From CBDIHP01 sp965279195 (lineage in GTDB: Bacteria; Planctomycetota; Planctomycetia; Isosphaerales; Isosphaeraceae), in assembly GCA_965279195.1 (NCBI GenBank), contig CBDIHP010000034.1, positions 62,001-126,000 on the forward strand: a stretch of DNA of 64,000 nt, read 5' to 3'. The notes under the pieces were generated by a model, which made no database searches, was not told where the DNA came from, and saw nothing but the letters and a program-made list of their open reading frames with translations. Below are positions 49,321 through 58,268 of the stretch, piece after piece. A program made the translations under genes and the position numbers. Numbering within the stretch: the first letter of the stretch is position 1; every line of letters starts with the position of its first letter.

Positions 49321-50195
49321 ATGAACCGATCCGGAAGTGCTCATGGCTCGCGGCGATCGTCCTGCTCGCCTGCCCGCCCGCGGCCCATGCCGGCGATACG
49401 CCCGGACGTCCGCAGTCGCAGGCCAACCGGCCGCTCCGCGACATCCCGGCCGATCCGCCCGCGACGCCGAAGCCCGCCGCGACGGCGCCGACCCCGGCCG
49501 CCGCTCCGACGGTCAAGCTGCCGCTGTTGCCGTCGCAGGAGGCGGTGCGGAGCGCGCAGAGTGTCCTGATCTTCGCGGCCATGTCGTTCGCCCCGGCGGC
49601 CGTGCTGATGCTCACGGGGTTCATCCGGATCCAGATCGTGCTCACCTTGCTCCGCCAGGCCCTGGGGAGCCCGCAGGTGCCGGGGAATCAGGTGCTGAGC
49701 GCGCTGGCCCTGTTGCTCACCTTCCTGGTCATGGCCCCGGTGGGCGAGCGGATCTACGCGCGGGCGATCGAGCCCTACCAGGCGGGCACCATCTCGGCGC
49801 AGGACGCCTGGCGCGAGGGATCGGGGCCGCTCAAGCGGTTCATGATCGGGCAGATCCACCGATCGAACCATGATGACTACCTCGCCACGTTGTATGATCA
49901 TGCGGTCCCCCGGACCCCCGGCCGGTTCGAGCCCGAGTTCTCCGACGAGTACCCGTTCCACGTCGTCGCCTCGGCCTTCGTGCTGAGCGAGCTGACGACG
50001 GCGCTCTTCATCGGGTTCGTGATCTACCTGCCGTTCCTGGTGGTGGACCTCGTCGTCAGCGCGGTCCTCTCGGCCATGGGCCTGTTCATGCTGCCGCCGA
50101 CGCTTGTGGCGTTGCCCCTCAAGCTGATCCTCTTCGCCCTCGCCAACGGCTGGCTGCTCGTGGCCACCACGCTGCTGGAGACGTTCCAGGTGTAG
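49317..50195 (+). CDS. fliP: Flagellar export gate protein FliP
   Basis: A 292-residue protein: a signal peptide (WLAAIVLLACPPAAHAG), a Pro/Ala-rich linker (35-65), then four membrane helices. FAPAAVLMLTGFIRIQIVLT and LGSPQVPGNQVLSALALLLT are the FliP signature, and SELTTALFIGFVIYLPFLVV and VSAVLSAMGLFMLPP the second. FliP forms the FliP5Q4R1 core of the type III export gate. It starts inside the end of fliO. Its stop codon lies within the left arm of a family B repeat. Confidence 0.95.
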   Translation: MNEPIRKCSWLAAIVLLACPPAAHAGDTPGRPQSQANRPLRDIPADPPATPKPAATAPTPAAAPTVKLPLLPSQEAVRSAQSVLIFAAMSFAPAAVLMLTGFIRIQIVLTLLRQALGSPQVPGNQVLSALALLLTFLVMAPVGERIYARAIEPYQAGTISAQDAWREGSGPLKRFMIGQIHRSNHDDYLATLYDHAVPRTPGRFEPEFSDEYPFHVVASAFVLSELTTALFIGFVIYLPFLVVDLVVSAVLSAMGLFMLPPTLVALPLKLILFALANGWLLVATTLLETFQV

Positions 50196-50332
50196 GGTGT
50201 GGTGCCACGCGGGCCGCAGGGCCGCGTCCACCGCACCCCGGAGGCGCCCGGCCGTCGGGCCGGTCGACGTATCATCCGCCCTTGTCGGTGCGGTGGGCAC
50301 GGACCGATGGTCCGTGCGGCACCACACCCTAC
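50192..50332. repeat. Inverted repeat element, family B, copy 2 (fliP-fliQ gap)
   Basis: The arms GTAGGGTGTGGTGCCA at 50192-50207 and GGCACCACACCCTAC at 50318-50332 enclose a partly self-complementary core. The left arm supplies the fliP stop codon TAG; the right arm ends ten bases before the fliQ ATG, next to its ribosome site. Confidence 0.85.
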
Positions 50333-50342
50333 AGGAGATCCC

Positions 50343-50612
50343 ATGTCCGACATGACGCAGGTGATCGACTGGTCGCGCGAGGCGTTGCGGATGGCGCTGT
50401 TGCTCGGCGGGCCGCTGCTGGCGGTGGCGCTGGTGGTGGGGCTCGTGATCGGGGTCGGGCAGACCCTGACGCAGATGCACGAGCCGACCGTCGGGCAGGT
50501 GCCGCGGCTCATCGCGGTGGCCATCGCCGTGCTCGTGCTGCTGCCCTGGCTGTTCGGGCGCTGGGTGTCGTTCACGGTCGAACTCATCCGCTCGATCCCC
50601 GAACGCCTGTAA
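50343..50612 (+). CDS. fliQ: Flagellar export gate protein FliQ
   Basis: An 89-residue protein with two membrane helices. MALLLGGPLLAVALVVGLVI and GQTLTQMHEPTVGQVPRLIA match the FliQ signature. CAGGAG precedes the ATG at 50343. It is the usual length for FliQ, lies between fliP and fliR and is a subunit of the export gate. Confidence 0.93.
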   Translation: MSDMTQVIDWSREALRMALLLGGPLLAVALVVGLVIGVGQTLTQMHEPTVGQVPRLIAVAIAVLVLLPWLFGRWVSFTVELIRSIPERL

Positions 50613-50634
50613 CCCGCGGAGACTGACCTCGCCC

Positions 50635-51393
50635 ATGCCCGACCTGCCCGCGATCCCCGGCGACGCCCTCGCCTGGCTCCTGATCGGATGCCGGATCCTG
50701 GCCGTGTCGTGGACCGCGCCGGCCCTGGGCACGCCGGGTCTGGATGCCCGCATCCGGATCGTCCTGGCGGCCTTGCTCACGGCGATCCTCGCCCCGGTGG
50801 TGATGCCTCATGTGAGCATCCCCCGGGGGAACGCGGCGTGGCTGGGGGCGATGGCGTCGGAGCTCCTGATCGGCGTCGGGATCGGCGGCGCGGCGAGCCT
50901 GATCATCGCCGGGGCGCGGCAGGCGGGGGAGGTCGTGGGGTTGCAGTCGGGCCTCTCGGCGGCGTCGCTGTTCGACCCCGAGGTCGGCGACGACCTGACG
51001 CCCCTGGGGCATCTGTATGGCCTGATTGCGCTCGCGGCCTTCCTGGCGATGGACGGCCCACTCGCGATGGTGGACGCGATCGCGGAGAGCTACCGCGTGG
51101 TGCCGGCGGCGAGCGTCGCCGCCACGCCCGAACTCGCGACCCAGGCGTTCGGCAAGGTCGGCGAATCCCTCGCTCTGGCCCTGCGACTCGCCGCGCCGGC
51201 GGGCCTGGCCCTGACCCTCGCCGGCGTCGCCCTCGGGCTGCTCGGGCGGGCCGCCCCGTCGATGCAACTCGTCGCCCTGTCGCTCCCCGTGCGATTCGCG
51301 CTGGGGATGGTGGTGGTGATGTTGAGCGTGGCGCTGGTCGGGTCCGTTATGGCAGACCAATTCCATACCTATTTCCAATTCTTCATCCATTGA
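50635..51393 (+). CDS. fliR: Flagellar export gate protein FliR
   Basis: A 252-residue membrane protein with six helices. TPGLDARIRIVLAALLTAIL, ASELLIGVGIGGAASLI and GEVVGLQSGLSAASLFDP are conserved in FliR. The last 18 codons (GSVMADQFHTYFQFFIH) begin in a sequence (51340-51364) that matches the arm of the family D repeat, so the natural C-terminus appears to have been replaced or extended by repeat DNA. Start 22 bases after fliQ. Confidence 0.92.
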   Translation: MPDLPAIPGDALAWLLIGCRILAVSWTAPALGTPGLDARIRIVLAALLTAILAPVVMPHVSIPRGNAAWLGAMASELLIGVGIGGAASLIIAGARQAGEVVGLQSGLSAASLFDPEVGDDLTPLGHLYGLIALAAFLAMDGPLAMVDAIAESYRVVPAASVAATPELATQAFGKVGESLALALRLAAPAGLALTLAGVALGLLGRAAPSMQLVALSLPVRFALGMVVVMLSVALVGSVMADQFHTYFQFFIH

Positions 51394-51657
51394 GGAACGA
51401 CGAAGGAAGTGAGACGCGTTGATGCGATTTGAGGCCGGTTCGGGTGCCACTGGCTGTGCCAGTGCGACGGACGGAACGGCTCGAACGCGATGCCCGGAAA
51501 TCGGGTGACGGGCGTCCGGATGTCCCCGTCCGGTCGTCGCTGGTCCCGGGCACTGGCATAGCCAGTGGCACCCGAACCGGCTCCCAATGGGAGCGGATGT
51601 GAATGCCGTCGTGCCGCTTGAAACCAGGGGATGAATTGGTCCGCGATGGCGGACCCC
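51340..51657. repeat. Nested inverted repeats (family D outside, family C inside) in the fliR-flhB gap
   Basis: The outer arms of family D lie at 51340-51364 (inside fliR) and 51633-51657, both reading GGTCCGxxATxGCxGACC with AATTC beside it. The inner family C pair is at 51435-51465 and 51550-51580 (GTGCCACTGGCTGTGCCAG and GCACTGGCATAGCCAGTGG). The flhB start codon lies 11 bases past the right outer arm. Confidence 0.8.
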
Positions 51658-51668
51658 ACGGGGGATGA

Positions 51669-52691
51669 ATGTCCGAGGTGGAGGCGGAGGACAGGACGCA
51701 GGCGCCGTCGAAGCTGAGGCGGCAGCAGGCCCGCGCGGCGGGGATCGTGGCGCAGAGCCGCGAACTCACGGGCGCGGCGGCCATGCTCGGCGTCGCCGCG
51801 GGGCTGCGCGTCTGGGGGCAGGGGCTCGCGAGCGGGCTCGTGGAACTCGTCCGCGCGCCCTGGACGTCGCCCTTGCCGACCTCGCTCGACCTCCCTCAGG
51901 TCGCGGACCGCCTCCGGTCCGTCGCCTGGGACCTCGCCTTCCCGCTCGGCGGCACCCTGGTTTCCGGGCTCGCGGCGGCGTTGGTGGTGCACCAGGCGCA
52001 GGTCGGCGGGCTGTTCGTGCCGGGCCTGATCGCGCCCGACGTCTCGCGGCTCTCGGGGTTCGGGTCCGGCGGCGGGCTGACGTCCCGGATCACGCGGGGG
52101 CTCTGGTCGCTGGCCAAGGTCGCGGCCGTGCTGGGCGTGTCGGCGTTCGTGGTGAAGTCGGAGTTCTTCGGCTCCGCCGGCCTGGCGCGGCAGGATTCCC
52201 CGGCGCTCGCGAAGGCCCTGGGCGCGTCGCTGTCGAACCTCGCGGCGATCCTGGCCCTGGCGATGATCGTCCTGGGACTCATCGACTTCGGTTTTCAGTA
52301 CCTGCGCATGGAAACGATGCTGCGATCGACCCCCGACGAGGCACGCGAGGACGAGAAGGCCACCGACGGCGATCCCGCGATGCGGGCCCGCCGCCGACGC
52401 GCGGCGAAGAGCCTCCGGGGCGACTCGCCCGAGCTGCTCGTGGGCGCCACGCTCGCGCTCACCGGCCCTCGCGGCCTGACGCTGGTCCTCGGCGGCGGCC
52501 CGCCCCCGAGGCGCGTCACCGTGCGGTCGAGCGCCTCGGGCGCCGCCGGACGCAAGCTCCTGAAGTCGGCGGAGAAGGCGGGGATCCCGGTCGTGCCGGC
52601 CCCCGAGGTCGCCGTCCGGCTCGCCCGGCTCCGCACCGCCACCCCGCCCGCCGAGGCCGTCGCCGACCTCAAGGCCCTCTGGCCCGTCTGA
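51669..52691 (+). CDS. flhB: FlhB export-switch protein with degenerate autocleavage site
   Basis: A 340-residue protein with the FlhB layout: RTQAPSKLRRQQARAAGIVAQSRELT at the start, four membrane helices, GFQYLRMETMLRSTPDEARE-type linker and a C-terminal soluble domain ending AGIPVVPAPEVAVRLARL. In FlhB the autocleavage motif NPTH follows a VVT strand; here the aligned stretch is LALTGPRGLTLVL with GPRG at 266-269, so Asn, Thr and His are all gone and self-cleavage should not happen. The conserved downstream strand and helix remain. It follows a nested repeat and ends the plus-strand flagellar block. Confidence 0.88.
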   Translation: MSEVEAEDRTQAPSKLRRQQARAAGIVAQSRELTGAAAMLGVAAGLRVWGQGLASGLVELVRAPWTSPLPTSLDLPQVADRLRSVAWDLAFPLGGTLVSGLAAALVVHQAQVGGLFVPGLIAPDVSRLSGFGSGGGLTSRITRGLWSLAKVAAVLGVSAFVVKSEFFGSAGLARQDSPALAKALGASLSNLAAILALAMIVLGLIDFGFQYLRMETMLRSTPDEAREDEKATDGDPAMRARRRRAAKSLRGDSPELLVGATLALTGPRGLTLVLGGGPPPRRVTVRSSASGAAGRKLLKSAEKAGIPVVPAPEVAVRLARLRTATPPAEAVADLKALWPV

Positions 52692-52699
52692 GCGGGGGC

Positions 52700-53167
52700 T
52701 CAGGGCCTCCGGTAGCGCACGACCACCGCCTCGATCGGGGCGTCGATCGATGCCAGCTCGTCGATGAGGATTTTCCCGGCCTTGTCCTCGGGAAAACCTC
52801 CGGAACCCGCGCCGATGATCGGGAAGGCGATCGAGCGGTCGCCGTGGGCGACGGCCAGGGCGACGGCGTTGCGGGCCGAGTCGCGGATCGAGCGTTCAGA
52901 GGCCCGCCAGAACAGGTTGATGCCCGCGACGTGGATGATGGCCCGATGGGGCAATCGACCCGCGCCCGTGCGCAACGCGGTTCCCAGCGGCATGGGCCCG
53001 GCCTTCGCCAGCTCGCGGAACGGGGCCAGCCCCGCGCGCCTCTTGATCGCGCCCGAGACCCCCTGCGGCAAGAGCAGCCACCAGGGGATGACGTTGCGAT
53101 TCCAGGCGTTCACGATCGCGTCGACCGCCTGGTCGAGCAGGTCCCCGTCCACCTCGCGGATGTGCAC
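52700..53167 (-). CDS. Macro-domain (ADP-ribose-binding) protein
   Basis: A 155-residue single macro domain. EVDGDLLDQAVDAIVNAWN is the first ADP-ribose-binding strand/helix, RAIIHVAGINLFW the middle strand, and IAFPIIGAGSGGFPEDKA the phosphate loop. The start is a GTG at 53167 with GGGAGGG upstream; the open frame beyond it (to 53362) lacks coding character. Such proteins bind or hydrolyse ADP-ribose derivatives. Convergent with flhB, with only 8 bases between stops. Confidence 0.85.
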   Translation of the reverse strand: MHIREVDGDLLDQAVDAIVNAWNRNVIPWWLLLPQGVSGAIKRRAGLAPFRELAKAGPMPLGTALRTGAGRLPHRAIIHVAGINLFWRASERSIRDSARNAVALAVAHGDRSIAFPIIGAGSGGFPEDKAGKILIDELASIDAPIEAVVVRYRRP

Positions 53168-53563
53168 CTCGGGCCCTCCCGTGGAATCGTCGGTCGTGCG
53201 GCCCCATTCTTGCGAGGGGTCGCACGGTTCCGCAATGCGGGACCTTGGTTGAAGATCTATTGAAGATAGGACGGGCCAGCACGTGGGCGTGTCGAAGGTA
53301 TTTCGCGTCTTTTTTGCTGCTAATCCTTGCAAACAGCGGGGTTCGGTGCGGTTTCGTGGCATTCAGGAGGGTTGACCTCGGCGCGGACGCGGGATAGCCT
53401 TGCAGGGGGCCGTGCGTCGCGAACGGGAGGGTGATCCCGCCACATCAACGCATCCAGACCACGGCGAGCGTGATCGGAAAACATCCGCAACGGAGGGACG
53501 ACCTCCCCGGCCCGCGACAGGCGGGCGGATCGGGGGCGGTCGCGAGAAGAGGGCGGTCGCGGA
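53168..53563. other. Intergenic region between divergent macro-domain and kaiC genes
   Basis: No gene seen. An AT-richer patch (53240-53345, including GAAGATCTATTGAAGATAGG and CTTTTTTGCTGCTAATCC) is a likely promoter region for both directions; I could not fix exact boxes. Confidence 0.4.
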
Positions 53564-55375
53564 ATGACGCCAGGGGCCGACAGAGCCACAACATCGAACG
53601 GCCACGCGCCGGCGGGCGAGGGCCTGCGCGGGCTGGTCAAGGTCCCGACGGGCATCCGGGGCCTGGATGAGATCACCGGCGGGGGGATCCCGCTCGGCCG
53701 CACCACGCTCATCTGCGGCAGCGCCGGCTGCGGCAAGACGCTGTTCGGCATGGAGTTCCTCGTCAAGGGGGCCACCGAGTTCAACGAGCCCGGCGTCTTC
53801 ATCGCCTTCGAGGAGACCGAGGACGAACTGACCCAGAACGTCAGCTCCCTCGGCTTCGACCTCGACAAGCTCGCGGCCGAGGGCAAGTTCGCCGTCGACT
53901 CCATCTACATCGACCGCGCCGAGATCGAGGAGAACGGCGAGTACGACCTGGAAGGGTTGTTCATCCGCCTCGGCCTCGCGATCGACTCCATCGGCGCCAA
54001 GCGGGTCGTGCTGGACACGCTGGAGACGCTCTTCGGCGGGCTGTCCAACGAGGGGATCCTCCGGGCCGAGCTGCGACGGCTGTTCCGCTGGCTCAAGGAC
54101 AAGGGCGTCACCACGATCATCACCGCCGAGCGCGGCGACGGCACGCTGACCCGCCAGGGGCTGGAAGAATACGTCTCCGACTGCGTGATCCTGCTCGACC
54201 ACCGGGTCACCGAGCAGCTCTCGACCCGCCGCCTGCGGGTGGTGAAGTATCGCGGCTCGCGGCACGGCACGAATGAGTACCCATTCCTGATCGACGAGGA
54301 CGGGATTTCGGTCCTGCCGATCACGTCGCTGTCGCTGCAGCACGTGGCGTCGAAGGAGCGGCTGTCCAGCGGCGTGGAGCGGCTCGACACCATGCTCGGC
54401 GGCCGGGGTTATTACCGGGGGTCGAGCGTGCTCGTCTCGGGCACGGCGGGCACGGGCAAGACCAGCCTCGCCGGGACCTTCTCCGAGGCCGCCTGCCAGC
54501 GAGGGGAGCGCTGCCTGTACTTCGCGTTCGAGGAGTCGCAGAGCCAGGCGGTCCGCAACGCGTCCTCGATCGGGGTGGACCTCCAGCGCTGGATCGACGC
54601 CGGGCTGCTGAAGTTCCACGCCACGCGGCCGACGTTCCACGGCCTGGAGCTGCACCTGGCCACGATGCTGCGGCTGATCCGCGAGTTCAAGCCGCAGGTG
54701 GTGGTGGTGGACCCGATCAGCAACATGCTCAACGTCGGCAACCCGGCCGAGGCGCAGGCGATGCTCCTGCGGCTGGTGGACTCGCTCAAGGCCCAGCAGA
54801 TCACCGCGTTCTTCACCAGCCTCAGCTCCGCCGGCGACTCCAGCCTGGAGCAGACCGACCTGGGGATCTCGTCGATCATCGACACCTGGATCCTCCTGCG
54901 CGACATCGAGCTGGGAGGGGAGCGGAATCGGGGCCTCCACATCCTCAAGTCGCGCGGCATGCCGCACTCGAACCAGATCCGCGAGTTCCTCCTGACCGAC
55001 CGGGGCATCGAGCTGCTCGACGTCTACGTCGGGAGCGAGGGGGTGCTCACCGGCTCGATGCGGGTGGCGCAGGAGGCCCGCGAGCGGGCCGAGGCCGAGG
55101 CGAGGGAACGCGAGGCCGAGCGACGCAGGCGGACGCTGGAACGCCAGCGGCTCGCCATCGAGGCCCAGATCCAGTCCCTCCGGGCGGACATGGAGGCCAT
55201 CCGCGAGGAGACGATCCTCGACGCCCGGGAGTCGGCCGACGCCGAGGATCAGGCGGCCCGGGCCCGGCTGGAGATGATGTCCAGCCGCCGCGCCGCATCG
55301 CAACCGCACACCGCCCAGGATTCCGAGGCGCCCGGGACATCCCCCGGGGCCTCGGTCGCCCCCTCTCACCCGTAA
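53564..55375 (+). CDS. kaiC: KaiC-type double RecA-fold ATPase
   Basis: A 603-residue protein with two KaiC domains. CI has Walker A GSAGCGKTL at 52 and IAFEETEDEL; CII has GTAGTGKTS at 293 and YFAFEESQSQ. The CII segment GISSIIDTWILLRDIELGGE aligns with the KaiC phosphorylation loop; the residues at 436-437 are Ser-Ser where the cyanobacterial clock has Ser-Thr. Residues about 490-603 form a long Glu/Arg-rich coiled coil and a Pro/Ser tail beyond the usual KaiC end. It is followed by kaiB and a hybrid histidine kinase. There is no kaiA, as in other non-cyanobacterial sets. Confidence 0.92.
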   Translation: MTPGADRATTSNGHAPAGEGLRGLVKVPTGIRGLDEITGGGIPLGRTTLICGSAGCGKTLFGMEFLVKGATEFNEPGVFIAFEETEDELTQNVSSLGFDLDKLAAEGKFAVDSIYIDRAEIEENGEYDLEGLFIRLGLAIDSIGAKRVVLDTLETLFGGLSNEGILRAELRRLFRWLKDKGVTTIITAERGDGTLTRQGLEEYVSDCVILLDHRVTEQLSTRRLRVVKYRGSRHGTNEYPFLIDEDGISVLPITSLSLQHVASKERLSSGVERLDTMLGGRGYYRGSSVLVSGTAGTGKTSLAGTFSEAACQRGERCLYFAFEESQSQAVRNASSIGVDLQRWIDAGLLKFHATRPTFHGLELHLATMLRLIREFKPQVVVVDPISNMLNVGNPAEAQAMLLRLVDSLKAQQITAFFTSLSSAGDSSLEQTDLGISSIIDTWILLRDIELGGERNRGLHILKSRGMPHSNQIREFLLTDRGIELLDVYVGSEGVLTGSMRVAQEARERAEAEAREREAERRRRTLERQRLAIEAQIQSLRADMEAIREETILDARESADAEDQAARARLEMMSSRRAASQPHTAQDSEAPGTSPGASVAPSHP

Positions 55376-55390
55376 CTGGAGGCGAAGCCG

Positions 55391-55738
55391 TTGAAGAACG
55401 CCTCTGATACCCTCGTGACCAGCGACGCCAACGTGGATGAAAACGACGCCCAGAGTCCGTCGGTGAACCTCATCACGCTCCGGCTCTACGTCGCCGGGCA
55501 GACGCCCAAGTCGGTGGCGGCCCTCGCGAACCTCAAGCGGGTCTGCGAGCAGCACCTCCCCGGCCGGTACGTCATCGAGGTCATCGACCTCCTGCAGCAG
55601 CCCGACCGCGCCAAGGCCGACCAGATCGTCGCCATCCCCACCCTCGTCCGCACCCTGCCCGAGCCCATGCGCAAGGTCATCGGCACCCTCGCCGACGCCG
55701 AACGCGTGCTCGTCGGGCTCCAGATCGACCCGCAATAG
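55391..55738 (+). CDS. kaiB: KaiB-like thioredoxin-fold protein
   Basis: A 115-residue protein. NLITLRLYVAGQTPKSVAAL, YVIEVIDLLQQPDRAKADQI and VAIPTLVRTLPEPMRKVIG are the KaiB/thioredoxin-like signature, including the conserved cis-Pro region. The start is a TTG at 55391 with CTGGAGG upstream, 15 bases after kaiC. An N-terminal tail (1-24) is poorly conserved. KaiB binds KaiC and relays its state to signalling partners. Confidence 0.9.
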   Translation: MKNASDTLVTSDANVDENDAQSPSVNLITLRLYVAGQTPKSVAALANLKRVCEQHLPGRYVIEVIDLLQQPDRAKADQIVAIPTLVRTLPEPMRKVIGTLADAERVLVGLQIDPQ

Positions 55739-55850
55739 CCCCGAGGATGGGTGATGGGTGATGCGAGATGGGTGAGGGGTTCCCCTCGCTTATCCCCCAA
55801 TCTCCATCCCCCAACCCCATCCCCCATCACGCATCCTCCCCGAAAAAACC

Positions 55851-57878
55851 ATGTCCACCGACCGGCCGACAGATCGCTCAGGTACGGCCCAGGTGGAAGC
55901 CCTGGTCCGCGAGGTCGCCGAGCTGCGCAGGCGGCTCGAAGAGGCCGAGGAGACCATCCGCGCCATCCAGGATGACGAGGTCGACGCCTTCGTCGTCTCG
56001 CGCGGGGAGTCCGACCAGATCCTCACGCTGGAGAGCGCCGACCACCCCTACCGCCGCTACGTCGAGGCCATGCGCCAGGCGGCGGTCACCATCTCCAAGA
56101 CCGGCGTCATCCTCTACGCCAATCGCGCGTTCGCCCATCTCGTCATGCGGCCGCTCGAGGCCGTCGTCGGCAGCGCCATCGAGCAGCACGTCGCACCGGC
56201 GTACCTGCCCCTGCTGGGCGAGGTCATCGCGCTCTGCCCCGAGGGGCGCGGCGACGTGCTCCTCCAGCGCGGGGACGGCGTGTTCGTGCCCGTGCACCTG
56301 AACTCGACGGGCTGGGTCGAGGGCTCGGACGTCATCTGCCTGGTCATCACCGACCTGACCGACCAGCGACGCCTCGCGGAGGTGACCGCCGCCGAGATCC
56401 TGTCGCGATCGATCCTGGAGCAGGCGGTCGACGCGATCGTGGTGGGGGACCGCTGGGGCAAGATCATCCGGGCGGGCTCGGCCGCGCGCCGGCTCTCGGG
56501 CCTCGACCCGCTGGGGCAGGCGTTCGACGCCGCGTTCCCGCTCCGCGCGCACGTCGGCCCCGGCCGCCCCGAGTCCCCCGTCGGGTCGTGGCTGGTGCGC
56601 GTGCTCGGCGGCGAGATCATCCGCGGGGCCGAGGCCCGCCTCGAACGCGCCGACGGGCTCTGCTTCGACCTCATCCTCGGCTGGGGCCCCCTGCGCGACG
56701 GCGCGGGCGAGATCGTCGGGTTCGTGGCGACATTGACCGACATCAGCGAGCTCCGGCGCGCCGAGCGGGCCCTCCGCGAGGCCGACCGACGCAAGGACGA
56801 GTTCCTCGCCGTGCTCGCCCACGAGCTGCGCAACCCGCTCTCGGCCATCGACAACGCCGCGCGGGTCGCCCGGACCGAGGGGGACGACGGCGACTCGGTC
56901 GCGTGGTCGGCCGGCGTGATCGAGCGGCAGGTCCAGCAGCTCGGGCACCTCGTGGACGACCTGCTGGACATCTCGCGGATCAGCCGGGGGAAGATCCAGC
57001 TCCGCAAGCAGCGGATCGACGCCCGCGCGGTGCTCCTGGGCGCGGCGCAGGTGGTCGGGCCGGTGATGGAGGAGAAGTCGCACACGCTCCGGGTCGCCTT
57101 CGCCGACGGCCCGCTGGCGCTCGAGGCCGACCCGACCCGGCTGGAGCAGGTGGTGGTGAACCTGCTCACCAACGCCGCCAAGTTCACCGACCCCGGCGGC
57201 ACCGTCACCCTCTCGGCCCGGCCCGAGGGCGAAGACCTGGTGATCCGCGTCCGCGACACCGGCATCGGCCTGGCGGCCGAGAAATTGCCCCTGGTCTTCG
57301 AACTGTTCGAACAGGTCGAGGACACGATCGACCGCTCGCGCGGCGGCCTGGGCATCGGCTTGACGCTCGTCAAGCGCCTGGCCGAGCTGCACGGCGGCAG
57401 CGTCTCGGCCGAGAGCGAGGGGCTGGGGCGCGGCAGCACGTTCGTGGTCCACTTCCCGCTGGCCGAGCCCGGCGAGGTCGCGGCGCCCCGGCTGGCGAGG
57501 GGCCCGTCGACGGCCACGAGCCTCACCGGCCGCGTCCTGATCGTCGACGACAACATCGACAGCGTGCTCGGCCTGGCCCGGCTGCTCCGGCGCCAGGGCT
57601 ACGAGGTCGAGACCGCGCACGACGGCCCGGCCGCGCTGGAGGCCGCCGCCGCGCACCACCCGGCGTTCGCGATCCTCGACATCGGCCTGCCGGGCATGGA
57701 CGGCTACCAGGTCGCCGAGCGCCTCCGCCTGCTCCTGGGCGACCGCGTGACCCTCTGCGCCGTCTCGGGCTACGGCCGCGACGAGGACCGCCGCCGCGCC
57801 CGCCAGGCGGGCTTCGATCACCACATGATCAAGCCCGTGGATTACGACAAGCTGATGGACCTGCTCGCCGGGGCGTGA
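55851..57878 (+). CDS. PAS-containing hybrid histidine kinase
   Basis: A 675-residue cytoplasmic kinase: an N-terminal coiled coil (EALVREVAELRRRLEEAEET), two PAS domains (about 70-170 and 180-300) and a HisKA domain with the phosphorylated His324 in AHELRNPLSAI. A HATPase domain (NLLTNAAKFT, DTGIGL, GGLGIGL) at 430-540 and a receiver domain with Asp610 in AILDIGLPGMDGY (DDN pocket at 563-565) follow. No membrane helix. The gene follows kaiB by 112 bases (which hold short GGGTGATGGG repeats) and probably senses or reads out KaiC/KaiB; this fits kaiC-kaiB-kinase operons elsewhere. Confidence 0.88.
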   Translation: MSTDRPTDRSGTAQVEALVREVAELRRRLEEAEETIRAIQDDEVDAFVVSRGESDQILTLESADHPYRRYVEAMRQAAVTISKTGVILYANRAFAHLVMRPLEAVVGSAIEQHVAPAYLPLLGEVIALCPEGRGDVLLQRGDGVFVPVHLNSTGWVEGSDVICLVITDLTDQRRLAEVTAAEILSRSILEQAVDAIVVGDRWGKIIRAGSAARRLSGLDPLGQAFDAAFPLRAHVGPGRPESPVGSWLVRVLGGEIIRGAEARLERADGLCFDLILGWGPLRDGAGEIVGFVATLTDISELRRAERALREADRRKDEFLAVLAHELRNPLSAIDNAARVARTEGDDGDSVAWSAGVIERQVQQLGHLVDDLLDISRISRGKIQLRKQRIDARAVLLGAAQVVGPVMEEKSHTLRVAFADGPLALEADPTRLEQVVVNLLTNAAKFTDPGGTVTLSARPEGEDLVIRVRDTGIGLAAEKLPLVFELFEQVEDTIDRSRGGLGIGLTLVKRLAELHGGSVSAESEGLGRGSTFVVHFPLAEPGEVAAPRLARGPSTATSLTGRVLIVDDNIDSVLGLARLLRRQGYEVETAHDGPAALEAAAAHHPAFAILDIGLPGMDGYQVAERLRLLLGDRVTLCAVSGYGRDEDRRRARQAGFDHHMIKPVDYDKLMDLLAGA

Positions 57879-57938
57879 CCTCGCCCCCATCGGGCGTGTC
57901 GGAATCGCCGGGCGCGGGGCGAGAATCGCTGGGCGGGA

Positions 57939-58138
57939 GCGCTGGGCGCGGGTCTCCCAACCCCGCCGCGCCGTATCAACGAGCCGGGTCTCCAGACCCG
58001 TTCATTTGGACCCGGTACGGGTCTGGAGACCCGGTGATGTGGCCCCCTCCGATCAGGGTCGGGGCGGGGTCTGGAGACCCGCGCCCAGCGCCTCCGATGA
58101 GGGTCGGGGCGGGGTCTGGAGACCCCTCGCCCGGCGCC
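57939..58138. repeat. Inverted repeat element, family A, copy 5 with extra right half
   Basis: A complete family A element to 58091, then a second copy of the right-hand half (GGGGCGGGGTCTGGAGACCC) to 58138. It lies between the kinase gene and the convergent fliA gene. Confidence 0.85.
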
Positions 58139-58268
58139 TTCGTCTCCGGAACTCCCGCGCCTGCGACCCCGGCCTTCGAAAACGAAGGGAGCCCGTCCCG
58201 GCGGTCGCCTCGGGGAGAGGCGGGCGGCGGGGCGGGCCCGGGCGTCTGCGTTGACGGGGTCGGGACGA

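Noticed and set aside
53363..55735. Minus-strand open frame of 790 residues opposite kaiC-kaiB
   Set aside because: Shadow of two clear plus-strand genes; composition is typical of antisense GC-rich frames.
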